Positions 34,930-43,606 of a DNA stretch of 64,000 nucleotides are shown here, piece by piece. The stretch lies in contig JAXHNP010000003.1 of NCBI GenBank assembly GCA_034520365.1, positions 62,001 to 126,000 on the forward strand. The letters are read 5' to 3'. The notes beneath the pieces are model-generated. The model saw only the letters and a list, made by a program, of their open reading frames with translations, was not told the origin of the DNA and searched no databases. This DNA is from Desulfobacterales bacterium. Lineage in GTDB: Bacteria > Desulfobacterota > Desulfobacteria > Desulfobacterales > Desulfosalsimonadaceae. Each line of letters begins with the position of its first letter. The first letter of the stretch is position 1. Both the position numbers and the translations under genes were made by a program.

Positions 34930-35349
34930 ATGAGCCAAAAAATAGACAGTGATCTGGCCCTGGTCACTTCAAAAATTTACGGCATCATTAACAAAATGCC
35001 GCTTGAAGAACGGCGCAACCTCTTGACGGAACTGGAACGTCATGAAAACGGGGAAAAAAGTTCCATCCGGCGGAAGCACCCCCGAAAAGATTATCTGATC
35101 AATGTGGATTACGCAGTCGGGGACAGACTCTACAACGGCCTGGCCATTAACTTCAGCGCCGGCGGTATGTATATTGAAACCGCTAAAAGCCAGTTACCCA
35201 AATTTCATCGGGGTAATCAATTAATCCTGACCTTTTCGCATCCGGAGACCAAAGACAATCTGAAAGTCACCGGTGAAATCGCCCGAATTGACGATAAAGG
35301 CATCGGCGTTAAATTTGATCAATCCATTATCGACTGGTGGTCGCCATAA
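34930..35349 (+). CDS. PilZ-domain protein (cyclic-di-GMP receptor)
   Basis: A 139-residue protein. A short helical N-terminus (about 45 residues) precedes a PilZ domain with both c-di-GMP-binding motifs: RRKHPRKDY (RxxxR type) and NFSAGGMYIET (D/NxSxxG). It probably controls motility, polysaccharide export or another envelope process in response to c-di-GMP. The next gene is 127 bases away, so it may be monocistronic. Confidence 0.88.
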   Translation: MSQKIDSDLALVTSKIYGIINKMPLEERRNLLTELERHENGEKSSIRRKHPRKDYLINVDYAVGDRLYNGLAINFSAGGMYIETAKSQLPKFHRGNQLILTFSHPETKDNLKVTGEIARIDDKGIGVKFDQSIIDWWSP

Positions 35350-35476
35350 ACCGAAAAATCCATCCCCAACGCCCTGCCCGTATAAAACTTCTCTTTTAAA
35401 CCCGTATCTCATGCGATAGTTTTTTTGAGCGGTTTTTTTTCAAACCGGATTCACAGACTCAAGGAGTTCAAGCACT

Positions 35477-35899
35477 TTGGATAAGGAGATTGAAAAATTC
35501 TTAAACGCCTGGCGAAGCGGCGAGATCTCTCCGTCGCCGTCGGCGGCTTTGATCGGCACAAAGATTCTAAACTTTGAGAACGGATCGGCTGACATCAACC
35601 TTACTTTGTCGGAACCGCATCTGAATTCATCCGGAACAGTTCAGGGCGGCATCCTTTGCTCTTTGGCCGATGTGGCCATGGGCACTGCGGTTTATACAAA
35701 GATTGAGAAAGGGGATCGATTTACCACCACCAACTTAAACGCCATGTTCTACCAACCGGCTACTTCCGGTAAGCTGCTGGCTGCCGCCCGCGTGGTGTAT
35801 CCGGGAAAAACGCTGATGCATACCGAATGCGACATTACGGCCGATGGCCGGATGGTTGCAAAAATGAGCGCCACATTTGCCATAAAAAAGTATTCTTGA
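35477..35899 (+). CDS. PaaI-type hotdog thioesterase
   Basis: A 140-residue hotdog-fold acyl-CoA thioesterase of the PaaI/YdiI group. Visible are the HLNSSGTVQGGILCSLADVAMGTA helix region with the catalytic aspartate and the TTNLNAMFYQPA strand. The histidine of the common HGG motif is replaced (VQGG), a known variant in this group. It would hydrolyse aromatic or medium-chain acyl-CoA. The start is a TTG at 35477 preceded by AAGGAG. Confidence 0.8.
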   Translation: MDKEIEKFLNAWRSGEISPSPSAALIGTKILNFENGSADINLTLSEPHLNSSGTVQGGILCSLADVAMGTAVYTKIEKGDRFTTTNLNAMFYQPATSGKLLAAARVVYPGKTLMHTECDITADGRMVAKMSATFAIKKYS

Positions 35900-35927
35900 T
35901 TTAACACCCAAATCGGTTAAAAAGAAA

Positions 35928-36194
35928 ATGATTGACGTCAACGAAGCATCCCAAAAAGCCATTGACCATCTGACCAAACTCTACCCGGATGACAACCTGG
36001 GAAAAATCCTTTTTGAAGAAGCTGAATTAACTGACGATGACAAGTTCTGGCTGATAACAGTCAGCTACAAAAGCCCGGTGGCAGCCGGCGGCGTCGGCCA
36101 GTCCGTCTTTGTCGGGGACCGAAGCTACAAGGTTTTTAAAATTCTGGCGGAAACCGGCGAAATCCGATCCATTAAAAACCGACCCCTTAAATAA
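35928..36194 (+). CDS. Conserved hypothetical protein
   Basis: An 88-residue acidic soluble protein starting 28 bases after the thioesterase gene, so it is probably in the same operon. It has an N-terminal helix (EASQKAIDHLTKLYPDD) followed by a beta-meander (FWLITVSYKSP, SYKVFKILAETGEIRSIKNR), a layout seen in small PepSY-like or inhibitor-like domains. I do not recognise a family with confidence. Confidence 0.65.
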   Translation: MIDVNEASQKAIDHLTKLYPDDNLGKILFEEAELTDDDKFWLITVSYKSPVAAGGVGQSVFVGDRSYKVFKILAETGEIRSIKNRPLK

Positions 36195-36263
36195 TTTCCT
36201 TCCCGCTTAATCACCCCCGGCCGTGGCCGAGGTGACGGTAGTGGGCCAGCCGGATAATCCTTT

Positions 36264-36435
36264 GAGAACATTTCACGGTAAATTTGTTCTATCTATTTTT
36301 CAGGCGGGCACGGTGGCCCGCCCTACGCGACAATGCCGACATTTTGTAGGGTCGGCCACCGTGCCGACCTTACATGCGAACAACCCCATGGTTATGGGGT
36401 TGTTCGCCAGAACAAATTCACCGTGGAGAACATTT
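36264..36435 (+). mobile_element. 152-bp MITE-like element, copy 1, with 10-bp target duplication
   Basis: The element spans 36274-36425. Its ends, CACGGTAAATTTGTTCT and AGAACAAATTCACCGTG, are inverted repeats with one mismatch in 17. It is flanked immediately by the perfect direct repeat GAGAACATTT (36264-36273 and 36426-36435), a 10-bp target-site duplication. Inside are two GC-rich inverted blocks (GGCGGGCACGGTGGCCCGCC and GGTCGGC...-type) and a perfect 14-bp hairpin at 36376-36407 with loop GGTT. It has no coding capacity. It sits between the hypothetical gene and femAB, in a gap otherwise empty. Confidence 0.92.
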
Positions 36436-36516
36436 TGCATAGTTTGACATTTGGTCAATTTTTTAATAAAGGAGGCGTTTTAAATTTTTTTAGACTCGAT
36501 CGAGACGGATAGATCT

Positions 36517-37668
36517 ATGCAAATAAGCGTTCACCCCAAACCGACCAAATATATTGAACCCGGCATCCATCTTCAGCAGTCCGCCTTCTGGGGACGGCTC
36601 AAAAAACAGCAGGGCCGTCAGGCCCGGGCCTTTGCCATAACCCCGACGGATTTACCGACCGAAGAGCTGCCGGTGACAGAGACGCTGCACGGCGCGGCCC
36701 AGTGGGAAAAAGCCCGGGCAAGCCATGACATGCTGGTGGTAATTCGCTCACTTGGTGCGGCGGGCAGCATGGCCTATGTCCCCTTCGGCCCGGAGCGGCT
36801 TCCTGATGCGGATCGCCGGGGCCGCTGGCTTGAACAACTGTCTGAACGTATTCGGCCGCATCTGCCGGCGAACTGTTTTTTCATCCGGTATGATCTGCCC
36901 TGGGAATCCCCATGGGCGTCGGATGGAAGCCGGTATGCCGAAAATGACATATGGATGGGCAAACCCCGGACAGGGATTCGTGAGATGCGCATGAACTTTG
37001 ACACCAAACGCTGGAACCTCCGCAAAGCGCCCACGGATCTTTTGCCCACGGATACGGTGATTCTGGATGTAACCACTGACCGGGACCGGCTGTTGAAACG
37101 GATGAAGCCCAAGACCCGCTATAACATCCGGCTTTCCGGCCGAAAAGGGGTGCGGGTGCGCGAAGCCGGTATCCAGGATCTGGCCGCCTGGTATGATATC
37201 TACTGTCAGACAGCGGCTCGGCACGGCATGATGCTAAACAGCCTGGACTATTTTAAAGCCGGGCTTGAAGTAAAAGCGGCAGACACCAGCTCTCCGGCAA
37301 GCATGCACCTGCTCTTGGCGGAAGTGGAGGGAAAACCTGTGGCCGGCATCCTCCTGGCGATCGCAGGCAGCCGGGCCACCTACCTTTACGGCGCCTCATC
37401 TTTAAGAAAAAGCCATCTGATGCCCTCCTATGCCCTTCAATGGGCGGCCATATGCAAGGCCAAGACTGTCGGCTGCTACGATTACGACCTCTTCGGCACA
37501 GCGCCCTATCCGGACCCCTATCATCCCATGTACGGCTTGTACCGGTTCAAAACCGGATTCGGCGGGGAGATGATTCACCGGCAAGGGTGCTGGGATTACC
37601 CCTATGATGAATCCCGCTATGACCTCTACCGGGCCCAGGAGATGGCAGGGCCCGCATTTGTTTCCTGA
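36517..37668 (+). CDS. FemAB-family (lipid II:amino acid transferase-like) protein
   Basis: A 383-residue member of the FemABX family, which contains two GNAT-like domains. Members transfer amino acids from tRNA to lipid II or act in exopolysaccharide/peptidoglycan modification. Matching segments are HLQQSAFWGRLKKQQG, RWNLRKAPTDLLPTDTVILDV, the RMKPKTRYNIRLSGRKGV motif and YLYGASSLRKSHLMPSYALQW. The C-terminal GLYRFKTGFGGE is also family-specific. It is monocistronic. Its stop is 5 bases from the convergent STAS gene. Confidence 0.85.
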   Translation: MQISVHPKPTKYIEPGIHLQQSAFWGRLKKQQGRQARAFAITPTDLPTEELPVTETLHGAAQWEKARASHDMLVVIRSLGAAGSMAYVPFGPERLPDADRRGRWLEQLSERIRPHLPANCFFIRYDLPWESPWASDGSRYAENDIWMGKPRTGIREMRMNFDTKRWNLRKAPTDLLPTDTVILDVTTDRDRLLKRMKPKTRYNIRLSGRKGVRVREAGIQDLAAWYDIYCQTAARHGMMLNSLDYFKAGLEVKAADTSSPASMHLLLAEVEGKPVAGILLAIAGSRATYLYGASSLRKSHLMPSYALQWAAICKAKTVGCYDYDLFGTAPYPDPYHPMYGLYRFKTGFGGEMIHRQGCWDYPYDESRYDLYRAQEMAGPAFVS

Positions 37669-37673
37669 AAATT

Positions 37674-38012
37674 TTAAAACCCCTTCAGCGCCTCCTCTTT
37701 GGATGGATAGATATCGATGATCCGGTTCATCCGCACCAGTTCAAAGAGCCGCTCGACATTTTTCTGTACGCTGCACAGTTTCAATTCCCCGCCCCGGTCG
37801 CCCAGCTGCCGCAGGCAGGACAAAAGCGCGCCGCACCCCGAGCTGTCCACAAACTCCACCCGGGTCAAATCAATTACCACCTTGTCATGCGATTGCAGGG
37901 TCTCGGCCATACTTTTTTTAAATTGCTCGCTGTTGCTTGCATCCAGGGCTTTTTCCCGCAGGTCCACAACCGTCACGCCCATATAGGTGTTAACTTTCAT
38001 TTTAACTGTCAT
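37674..38012 (-). CDS. STAS-domain anti-sigma factor antagonist (RsbV/SpoIIAA-like)
   Basis: A 112-residue cytoplasmic STAS protein. The phosphorylatable serine lies in LTRVEFVDSSGCGALLSCL, the D-S-S-G motif. It should be toggled between phosphorylated and free forms by the HATPase kinase part and PP2C phosphatase part of the gene immediately upstream in transcription, 65 bases away. No sigma factor is nearby, so the output may be another partner. Confidence 0.9.
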   Translation of the reverse strand: MTVKMKVNTYMGVTVVDLREKALDASNSEQFKKSMAETLQSHDKVVIDLTRVEFVDSSGCGALLSCLRQLGDRGGELKLCSVQKNVERLFELVRMNRIIDIYPSKEEALKGF

Positions 38013-38077
38013 TTGCCTGACTCCGTAGAATATATTGGATTGGATTATAGCATCTCATAAGTCATAAAAAAAACCGG

Positions 38078-39727
38078 CTAACACCAGCGGACCAGCATCC
38101 GGGCGCAGTTTTCCCCGTATTCGTTTCTGGAATAGGTAATATCATCCACCGACTGTTCAACAATATAGACCCCCATCCCTCCCTCTTTGGACCCGTCAAG
38201 CACCGGCGCGGGAACCTTGTCCGGGTCAAAGGGGTTGCCCCGGTCATAGAAAGAAAGCGTCATTTCCCGGGGATAGGCGATCGCCTCCAGGCGGACGGGG
38301 TGCCCCGGCTGGCTGTCATAGGCGTGGCGGATGATATTTGTGGTCAGCTCCACGGCGGCCAGCTCAATGCCCGCGATCCGGGGCTCATCAGAGGCCCGGC
38401 GCATGTATTTCTTCCCGAATATCCGAATAAACCGCCGAACCTTCTGCAATTCCTCCATGCGGCTGTCAAATACCATCGCCTGGCGGCCCAGAAGCTCAAG
38501 GGGCACGGCATTGGCCTCGATCTTGACCGGGATGCAGGTGAAATCATCCGCAAATTCCGATGAACCGGAAAAATCCCTTATCTCCCGGCGGATGGTTTGG
38601 ACCAGGCCCTCCGGCGTATCCGCCGCGTGCGCCTCTAACAATGCGATCAAGCGCTTTTCGCCGAACATTTCGCCGTCCGGGCGGCTGGCTTCCGTGAGCC
38701 CGTCCGAGTAAAACAAAAACAGATCTTCAGCCTCAAAGGAGACATTAAACTGCCGGAACGGCTTCTTCTCCGGAAACCCCAGGGGCATGTTTTCGCCTTT
38801 GAGCAGGCTGACCGAGCGTGTTCTATGATGAAAATGGAGGGGACGCACGTGACCGCAGTCAACGAATGTCAGGCGGTTTTGCTTGGGATAGAATCTGGCG
38901 TAAAAAAGCGTGACAAAGGATTCCAGTTCCTGGAGCTGGGCGATCATGTGGCTGTATACGGAATCCACGATCTCTTCGGGCGCGATGTTGACCCGGCCCT
39001 CAGAGGACAGCCGGGCTTCATTGACCACGCGGAGAAAATAGCTCTTCAGGGCGGCCCCGATAAATGCGGCCCGAATCCCTTTTCCCATGACATCAGCCAC
39101 CACCAGATCCATGGATTCCGAATCCAGGCGGATAAAATCATAAAAATCCCCGTCAATTGCCTGGGATGGAATGGTTAAGTGGGCGATTTCAAGCCCCGGA
39201 AAGTCCGCGGGCGGACGGCCCAGCAGCAGAGACTGCTGAATCCGGGAGGCCACATAGATCTCATTTTCCCGGGCTTCTTTAAGGCTTTCCTCCGTCTGCC
39301 GCAGGCGGATGGTCTGCTCAAAAGAGCGGACCGCATGGGTCACAAGCGCGGTGATCTGCGGGGCATGAAACGGCTTTACGATATAATCAAAGGCGCCATG
39401 CTTCATGGCATAGACCGCATCCGAAACCTCATCGCTGGCGGTCAGCATGATGGGCGACAAATCCGGGTAGGCCCGGTTGATGTAGTTCAAGCATTCAAGC
39501 CCGCTCATGCCCGGCATCTGGATGTCTAAAATCACCGCACAGATCTCATCTGACAGGTTTTCCACCGCTTCCGTGCCGCTTGCGACCGATATTGGCAGAA
39601 AGCCCGCCTTTTCAAGGGTCCGCTCCAGTATCCGGCGCGTGGTGGGATCGTCATCTGCAATGAGCACCCGGGGCGGGGATTCATCGGGCCTATCCGCTTC
39701 TCTGGTAAATGATTCAGATACCGTCAT
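38078..39727 (-). CDS. Response regulator with PP2C (SpoIIE/RsbU) and HATPase (RsbW-like) domains
   Basis: A 549-residue three-part signalling protein. A receiver domain spans about 20-135 (acidic patch ADDD, phospho-acceptor in AVILDIQMPG, lysine in YIVKPF). A PP2C-type SpoIIE phosphatase spans about 165-390 (DGDFYDF, VADVMGKG, DCGH, SDGLTEA, ADDFT). A GHKL ATPase spans about 410-545 (AVELTTNIIRHAY and GGMGVYIVEQ). It thus joins the phosphatase and anti-sigma kinase activities that usually sit on separate proteins, gated by a histidine kinase not seen here. The STAS protein downstream is the likely substrate. Confidence 0.92.
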   Translation of the reverse strand: MTVSESFTREADRPDESPPRVLIADDDPTTRRILERTLEKAGFLPISVASGTEAVENLSDEICAVILDIQMPGMSGLECLNYINRAYPDLSPIMLTASDEVSDAVYAMKHGAFDYIVKPFHAPQITALVTHAVRSFEQTIRLRQTEESLKEARENEIYVASRIQQSLLLGRPPADFPGLEIAHLTIPSQAIDGDFYDFIRLDSESMDLVVADVMGKGIRAAFIGAALKSYFLRVVNEARLSSEGRVNIAPEEIVDSVYSHMIAQLQELESFVTLFYARFYPKQNRLTFVDCGHVRPLHFHHRTRSVSLLKGENMPLGFPEKKPFRQFNVSFEAEDLFLFYSDGLTEASRPDGEMFGEKRLIALLEAHAADTPEGLVQTIRREIRDFSGSSEFADDFTCIPVKIEANAVPLELLGRQAMVFDSRMEELQKVRRFIRIFGKKYMRRASDEPRIAGIELAAVELTTNIIRHAYDSQPGHPVRLEAIAYPREMTLSFYDRGNPFDPDKVPAPVLDGSKEGGMGVYIVEQSVDDITYSRNEYGENCARMLVRWC

Positions 39728-39839
39728 ATTCGCAAAATTTTTTTCACATGGCGGCTGCGCTTTTATTTAAAACCATATCAACTATTTGCCAAATGCCCTA
39801 CTTTTACCCGACTCCACCTAAGGGGTCAATCGATTTTCA

Positions 39840-40011
39840 ATTCCGCCACCACGGTAAATTTGTTCTATCTATTTTTCAGGCGGGCACGGTGGCCCGCCCT
39901 ACGCGACAATGCCGACATTTTGTAGGGTCGGCCACCGTGCCGACCTCACATGCGAGAAACCCCATGGTAATGGGGTTTCTCGCCAGAACAAATTCACCGT
40001 GATTCCGCCAC
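39840..40011 (+). mobile_element. 152-bp MITE-like element, copy 2, with 10-bp target duplication
   Basis: The element spans 39850-40001, the same length as copy 1, with identical 17-bp ends. It is flanked by the perfect direct repeat ATTCCGCCAC (39840-39849 and 40002-40011). The internal 14-bp hairpin (39952-39983) differs from copy 1 at two stem positions on each side, and both changes keep pairing: AC/GT in copy 1 becomes GA/TC here. It lies between the divergent SpoIIE-type and DUF1207 genes and may affect their promoters. Confidence 0.93.
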
Positions 40012-40151
40012 AGCTCGTATTGACAGTTTAACAAATATTTCGTATCCAGATTTTGAGCATATAACCAATACCGGCGGCCAACAAACCCTGAATTCCTTGA
40101 CCTGTGAATATAAAGCCCCCGGCTGAACTCAAAACCATTTTGGAGGCTGAG

Positions 40152-41036
40152 GTGAACAAAACCAGATACATCAAACATTTAATCCTGGGAATTGCCATTC
40201 TTGGATTATCCCTGGGGATGACGGCATCGCCCGGTCCGGCCCTTGCCGAGCAGTCGCCCCGATCGCAATGGGAGATCTTTCCAAGCGGGGACGTATTCTC
40301 CCCCCTGGTGGCAGACCCTAAAGAGCCCCGGTTTTTTCTCAGCATCAATAATTACGACAATGAATTCAGAAGCGACTTCACCGGTGCATCCGTCGGATTC
40401 GGCGAAAACTTCGGTCTGATCAGAAAACATCTTGGGGATCAGCATGCCTGGCAGTTAAGTTTAAAAGGCGGACTTTTCTCCCAGTTTGATCTGAACTCCG
40501 ACTCCGACGATCTCCTTAATTCGGATTATAATATCGGTGTGACCTGGAATTACCGGATTGACGCCCTGTCCACCCGTCTTCGCGTCTATCACCAAAGCTC
40601 TCACCTGGGGGATGAATACCTTCTCAAGCATCCGCGGCTGGCAGATACCCGGACCAACTTTGACAATGAAGCCATTGACTTTCTGGCGGCGTTTACCTGG
40701 CAGCAGATCCGGACCTATGGCGGCCTCCATTTCCTGATAGAGCGCGATCCGGGAAATTTAGACCGCTGGGGCTATCAGGGCGGTATCGAATACCAGGGCA
40801 CAGGAGAGCTTCTACCCTGGGGGGCATTGGTCGCAGGCCTTGACATCAAAGGATTCCAGGAGCTTCACTGGACCCCCGGCTACAGCGTAAAGACCGGGAT
40901 CGCCTTCAAAGAGTTGGATCATCAGAGCCGCTATATTCAAGTCATGCTCGAATATTACAACGGATTCATCCCCTATGGCCAGTTCTATGACTATGACATG
41001 GAATCTTACGGGGCAGGCATCTATTTCGGCTTCTGA
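40152..41036 (+). CDS. DUF1207-family exported protein
   Basis: A 294-residue exported protein with a signal peptide (hydrophobic core LILGIAILGLSLGM, cleavage near PALA-EQ). The mature part is an outer-membrane-barrel-like beta protein matching DUF1207: WEIFPSGDVFSPLVADPKEPRF, SVGFGENFGLIR, STRLRVYHQSSHLGDEYLL and the terminal aromatic GAGIYFGF. I choose GTG 40152, five bases after GGAGG. The in-frame ATG at 40104 has no ribosome-binding site. Its 3' end overlaps the convergent dinB end by 16 bases. Confidence 0.82.
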   Translation: MNKTRYIKHLILGIAILGLSLGMTASPGPALAEQSPRSQWEIFPSGDVFSPLVADPKEPRFFLSINNYDNEFRSDFTGASVGFGENFGLIRKHLGDQHAWQLSLKGGLFSQFDLNSDSDDLLNSDYNIGVTWNYRIDALSTRLRVYHQSSHLGDEYLLKHPRLADTRTNFDNEAIDFLAAFTWQQIRTYGGLHFLIERDPGNLDRWGYQGGIEYQGTGELLPWGALVAGLDIKGFQELHWTPGYSVKTGIAFKELDHQSRYIQVMLEYYNGFIPYGQFYDYDMESYGAGIYFGF

Positions 41037-42193
41037 TCCTTTTCAAACAGCTCGGCTTTTTTCACCACATCCCGGCCAAAGCGCCGGGTAACGGCGTCAA
41101 CCGCACGGCCCAGCGCCTCCCATTTTAAATCCCCGGACGCCGGATCATCAAATAATGACATCTGAACGGGCGCGGTGTGATCAGATAAATCCGATGCGCC
41201 CATACCGATGAGCCGGACCGGCTGGGTGATTTTATACTCGGCCAGCAGCCGGCAGGCCGCCTTAAAAAGGGTTTCAGATGAGCGGGTCTGCCCGGCAAGC
41301 CCCATCTGCCGGGTAATCTGGGTGAAATCCGCGTGCTTTACTTTGAGCGTAACCGTCCGGGCTAAAAGTTCCTCCTTTCTCAGCTGCCGGCCCACGTCCT
41401 CGGCCTGCTTCAGCAGATAACGCCGCAAAAGCGCCATATCCCGCGTATCCGCCGGCAGGGTCTCCTCGCTGCTGACAGATTTTACCGGGCGAATCGTCCG
41501 GACCTCTGAATCATCAATACCTGCCGCCAGATCAGCCAGCCGCTTCCCGTATTTTCCAAACCGCCGGGTCAGCTGCTCTATCGAATACTTTTGAATATCC
41601 CCGAGCGTAGTTATGCCCAGCCGCTCCAGATGCTCCCGGGTATGGCGGCCTACCCCCGGGACCTTATTGACCGGAAGGCGGGCAATAAAATCAGGGACTG
41701 CCGGCTCGGCAATCACCGTCAGGCCATCGGGCTTATCCATGTCAGAGGCGATCTTTGCGAGAAATTTAAGCGGCGCAATACCCACCGTGCAGGTCAGCCC
41801 GGTTTCATCCCGAATACTTTCCTTAATCGCGCAACCGATCGCCTCCGGGGAGCCATGAAGTGTGCCGCATCCGGTGATATCCACATATGCCTCGTCAATT
41901 GAGACCGGCTCCACCAGCGGCGAAAAGCGGTCCAGGATGGTCATTACCATTTGGGATAACGCCTTGTACCGTTGACGCCGCGGAGGGCGGAAAACCCCGT
42001 GCGGGCACCGCTGTCTGGCCTGATACATGGGCATGGCTGAATGCACGCCGTACTTGCGGGCCTCATAGCTTGCCGCAGACACCACCCCCCGGCCGGACAT
42101 GCCCCCCACAATCACACATTTGCCGGCCAGCCCGGGGTTGTCCAGGACCTCGACCGAGGCAAAAAAAGCGTCCATGTCCACGTGTAGGATCAT
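41021..42193 (-). CDS. dinB: DNA polymerase IV (Y-family)
   Basis: A 390-residue error-prone translesion polymerase. Metal-binding residues are in ILHVDMDAFFASVE at the N-terminus and SIDEAYVDIT. The helix-hairpin-helix region KVPGVGRHTREHLERLGI and the little-finger domain follow. The C-terminus is polar and lacks an obvious beta-clamp motif, apart from VQMSLFDD near residue 345, which fits a QxxLF-type clamp-binding peptide. It converges with the DUF1207 gene. No LexA box was identified. Confidence 0.93.
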   Translation of the reverse strand: MILHVDMDAFFASVEVLDNPGLAGKCVIVGGMSGRGVVSAASYEARKYGVHSAMPMYQARQRCPHGVFRPPRRQRYKALSQMVMTILDRFSPLVEPVSIDEAYVDITGCGTLHGSPEAIGCAIKESIRDETGLTCTVGIAPLKFLAKIASDMDKPDGLTVIAEPAVPDFIARLPVNKVPGVGRHTREHLERLGITTLGDIQKYSIEQLTRRFGKYGKRLADLAAGIDDSEVRTIRPVKSVSSEETLPADTRDMALLRRYLLKQAEDVGRQLRKEELLARTVTLKVKHADFTQITRQMGLAGQTRSSETLFKAACRLLAEYKITQPVRLIGMGASDLSDHTAPVQMSLFDDPASGDLKWEALGRAVDAVTRRFGRDVVKKAELFEKDQKPK

Positions 42194-42261
42194 TGGGTAT
42201 TAGGTAAACAATCAATAAAGCCGATACATCCTTTGACTTCACCCTTTGAACTAAACTCCCG

Positions 42262-43581
42262 TCAGTCTGTCTGCCAGATCCGGCGGCCGAGCGCTGCCGC
42301 CGCCTGCATCGTTTCATCGGCATCCAGGCCGATGACTTCCCCGTTTCTGACCCGCGCTTCACCCCCGATAAACACATATTTCACATCCGCGCCCCGCACC
42401 GCATATACCAGATGGGATTCCGGGTGATACATAGGCGTCAGGTGGGGTTTTCGAATGTCCACAACAATCAAATCCGCCTCTTTGCCGCATTCAATGGAGC
42501 CGATCCGATCATCCAGCCCGATGGCCCGGGCCCCTTCGATGGCGGCCATGCGCAAAACGGTTTTGGCATCCATGACCGTGGGGTCATTGGCCATCACCTT
42601 ATGGAGTTTGGCGGCGGTATCCATTTCCATAAACATATCCAGGTTATTGTTGCTGGCGCACCCGTCCGTGCCCAGGCCCACCAAAATCCCGGCGCTCAGA
42701 AAATCCGGCACCGGGGCCACCCCCGAGGCAAGCTTCATATTGCTCTCCGGATTATGCGAAACATTGACTTTTTTGGCGGCCAGGATGGCTGTATCTGCTT
42801 CATCCACCCATACGGCGTGGGAGATCAGGGTCTGTTCATCCAGAATGCCCAGGCGATCCAGATATTTCACTGGTGACAGGCCGTCTGCCCCCGCAATCTG
42901 ATCCGCCTCGCCGCGGGTTTCCGCCACATGGATCTGGAATCGCACCCCGGCTTTGGCGGCCGCCGCCTTGGCCCGGACTAATGTTTCTGCCGAGCAGGTA
43001 TACGGGGAATGGCAGAAAATCGATGGGGTGAGGCGATCCGACGCGCCCTGCCATCTTGATACATAGTCGGCGGCGGTTTCCACATTCCGTGCCGGATCGG
43101 GCGACCCGGGCGCCGGAAAATCAATGACCCCCTGGGCAAGCACGCCCCGCATGCCGGTCTCAAGCAGGGCTTCAGCGACGAAGTCCTCCATAAAATAACC
43201 ATCGCAGCAGGTGGTGGTGCCGGACAAAAGCATTTCCAGGCAGGAAAGCCGGGTCCCGATCTTTATGGCGGCCTCGTTAATGTAGCGGAACTCCGCGGGG
43301 AAAATATGGTCATTCAGCCACTCGGAGAGCGGCAGGTCATCGGCCAGTCCCCTAAATAGCGACATGGGCAGATGCACATGGGTATTTACCAGTCCCGGCA
43401 GAATCAGACCGCCGGCCGCATCCACCCAATCATCCGCCGCATATGCATCAAAATTACGGGGCTTTTTTTCGACCCGGGTAATCCGTCCGTCCCGGATCGC
43501 CACCATCCCGTCATAAATAATGTCGAAGGCCGGATTGACGGTGATCACGCAGCCGTTGTAGATGATGCGATCATACGTCAT
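42262..43581 (-). CDS. Amidohydrolase, MTA/SAH deaminase type, copy 1
   Basis: A 439-residue TIM-barrel amidohydrolase close to 5-methylthioadenosine/S-adenosylhomocysteine deaminases (MtaD group). Metal ligands are in NTHVHLPMS, in QIHVAETRGE, in the SHAVW histidine and in GLGTDGCASNN. SHNPESNMKLASG is the substrate-loop signature. A paralogue lies at 47775. The duplicated enzymes flank an RND-MlaC-MlaA block, and a nucleoside phosphorylase follows, so deamination of methylthioadenosine or SAH is the best guess. Confidence 0.85.
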   Translation of the reverse strand: MTYDRIIYNGCVITVNPAFDIIYDGMVAIRDGRITRVEKKPRNFDAYAADDWVDAAGGLILPGLVNTHVHLPMSLFRGLADDLPLSEWLNDHIFPAEFRYINEAAIKIGTRLSCLEMLLSGTTTCCDGYFMEDFVAEALLETGMRGVLAQGVIDFPAPGSPDPARNVETAADYVSRWQGASDRLTPSIFCHSPYTCSAETLVRAKAAAAKAGVRFQIHVAETRGEADQIAGADGLSPVKYLDRLGILDEQTLISHAVWVDEADTAILAAKKVNVSHNPESNMKLASGVAPVPDFLSAGILVGLGTDGCASNNNLDMFMEMDTAAKLHKVMANDPTVMDAKTVLRMAAIEGARAIGLDDRIGSIECGKEADLIVVDIRKPHLTPMYHPESHLVYAVRGADVKYVFIGGEARVRNGEVIGLDADETMQAAAALGRRIWQTD

Positions 43582-43606
43582 AGAAAAACTCCAAGCCTAC
43601 TTCCGG

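Noticed and set aside
36264-40011. A composite transposon formed by the two 152-bp elements around femAB and the STAS/SpoIIE genes
   Set aside because: Each copy has its own, different 10-bp target duplication directly at its ends, so they inserted separately.
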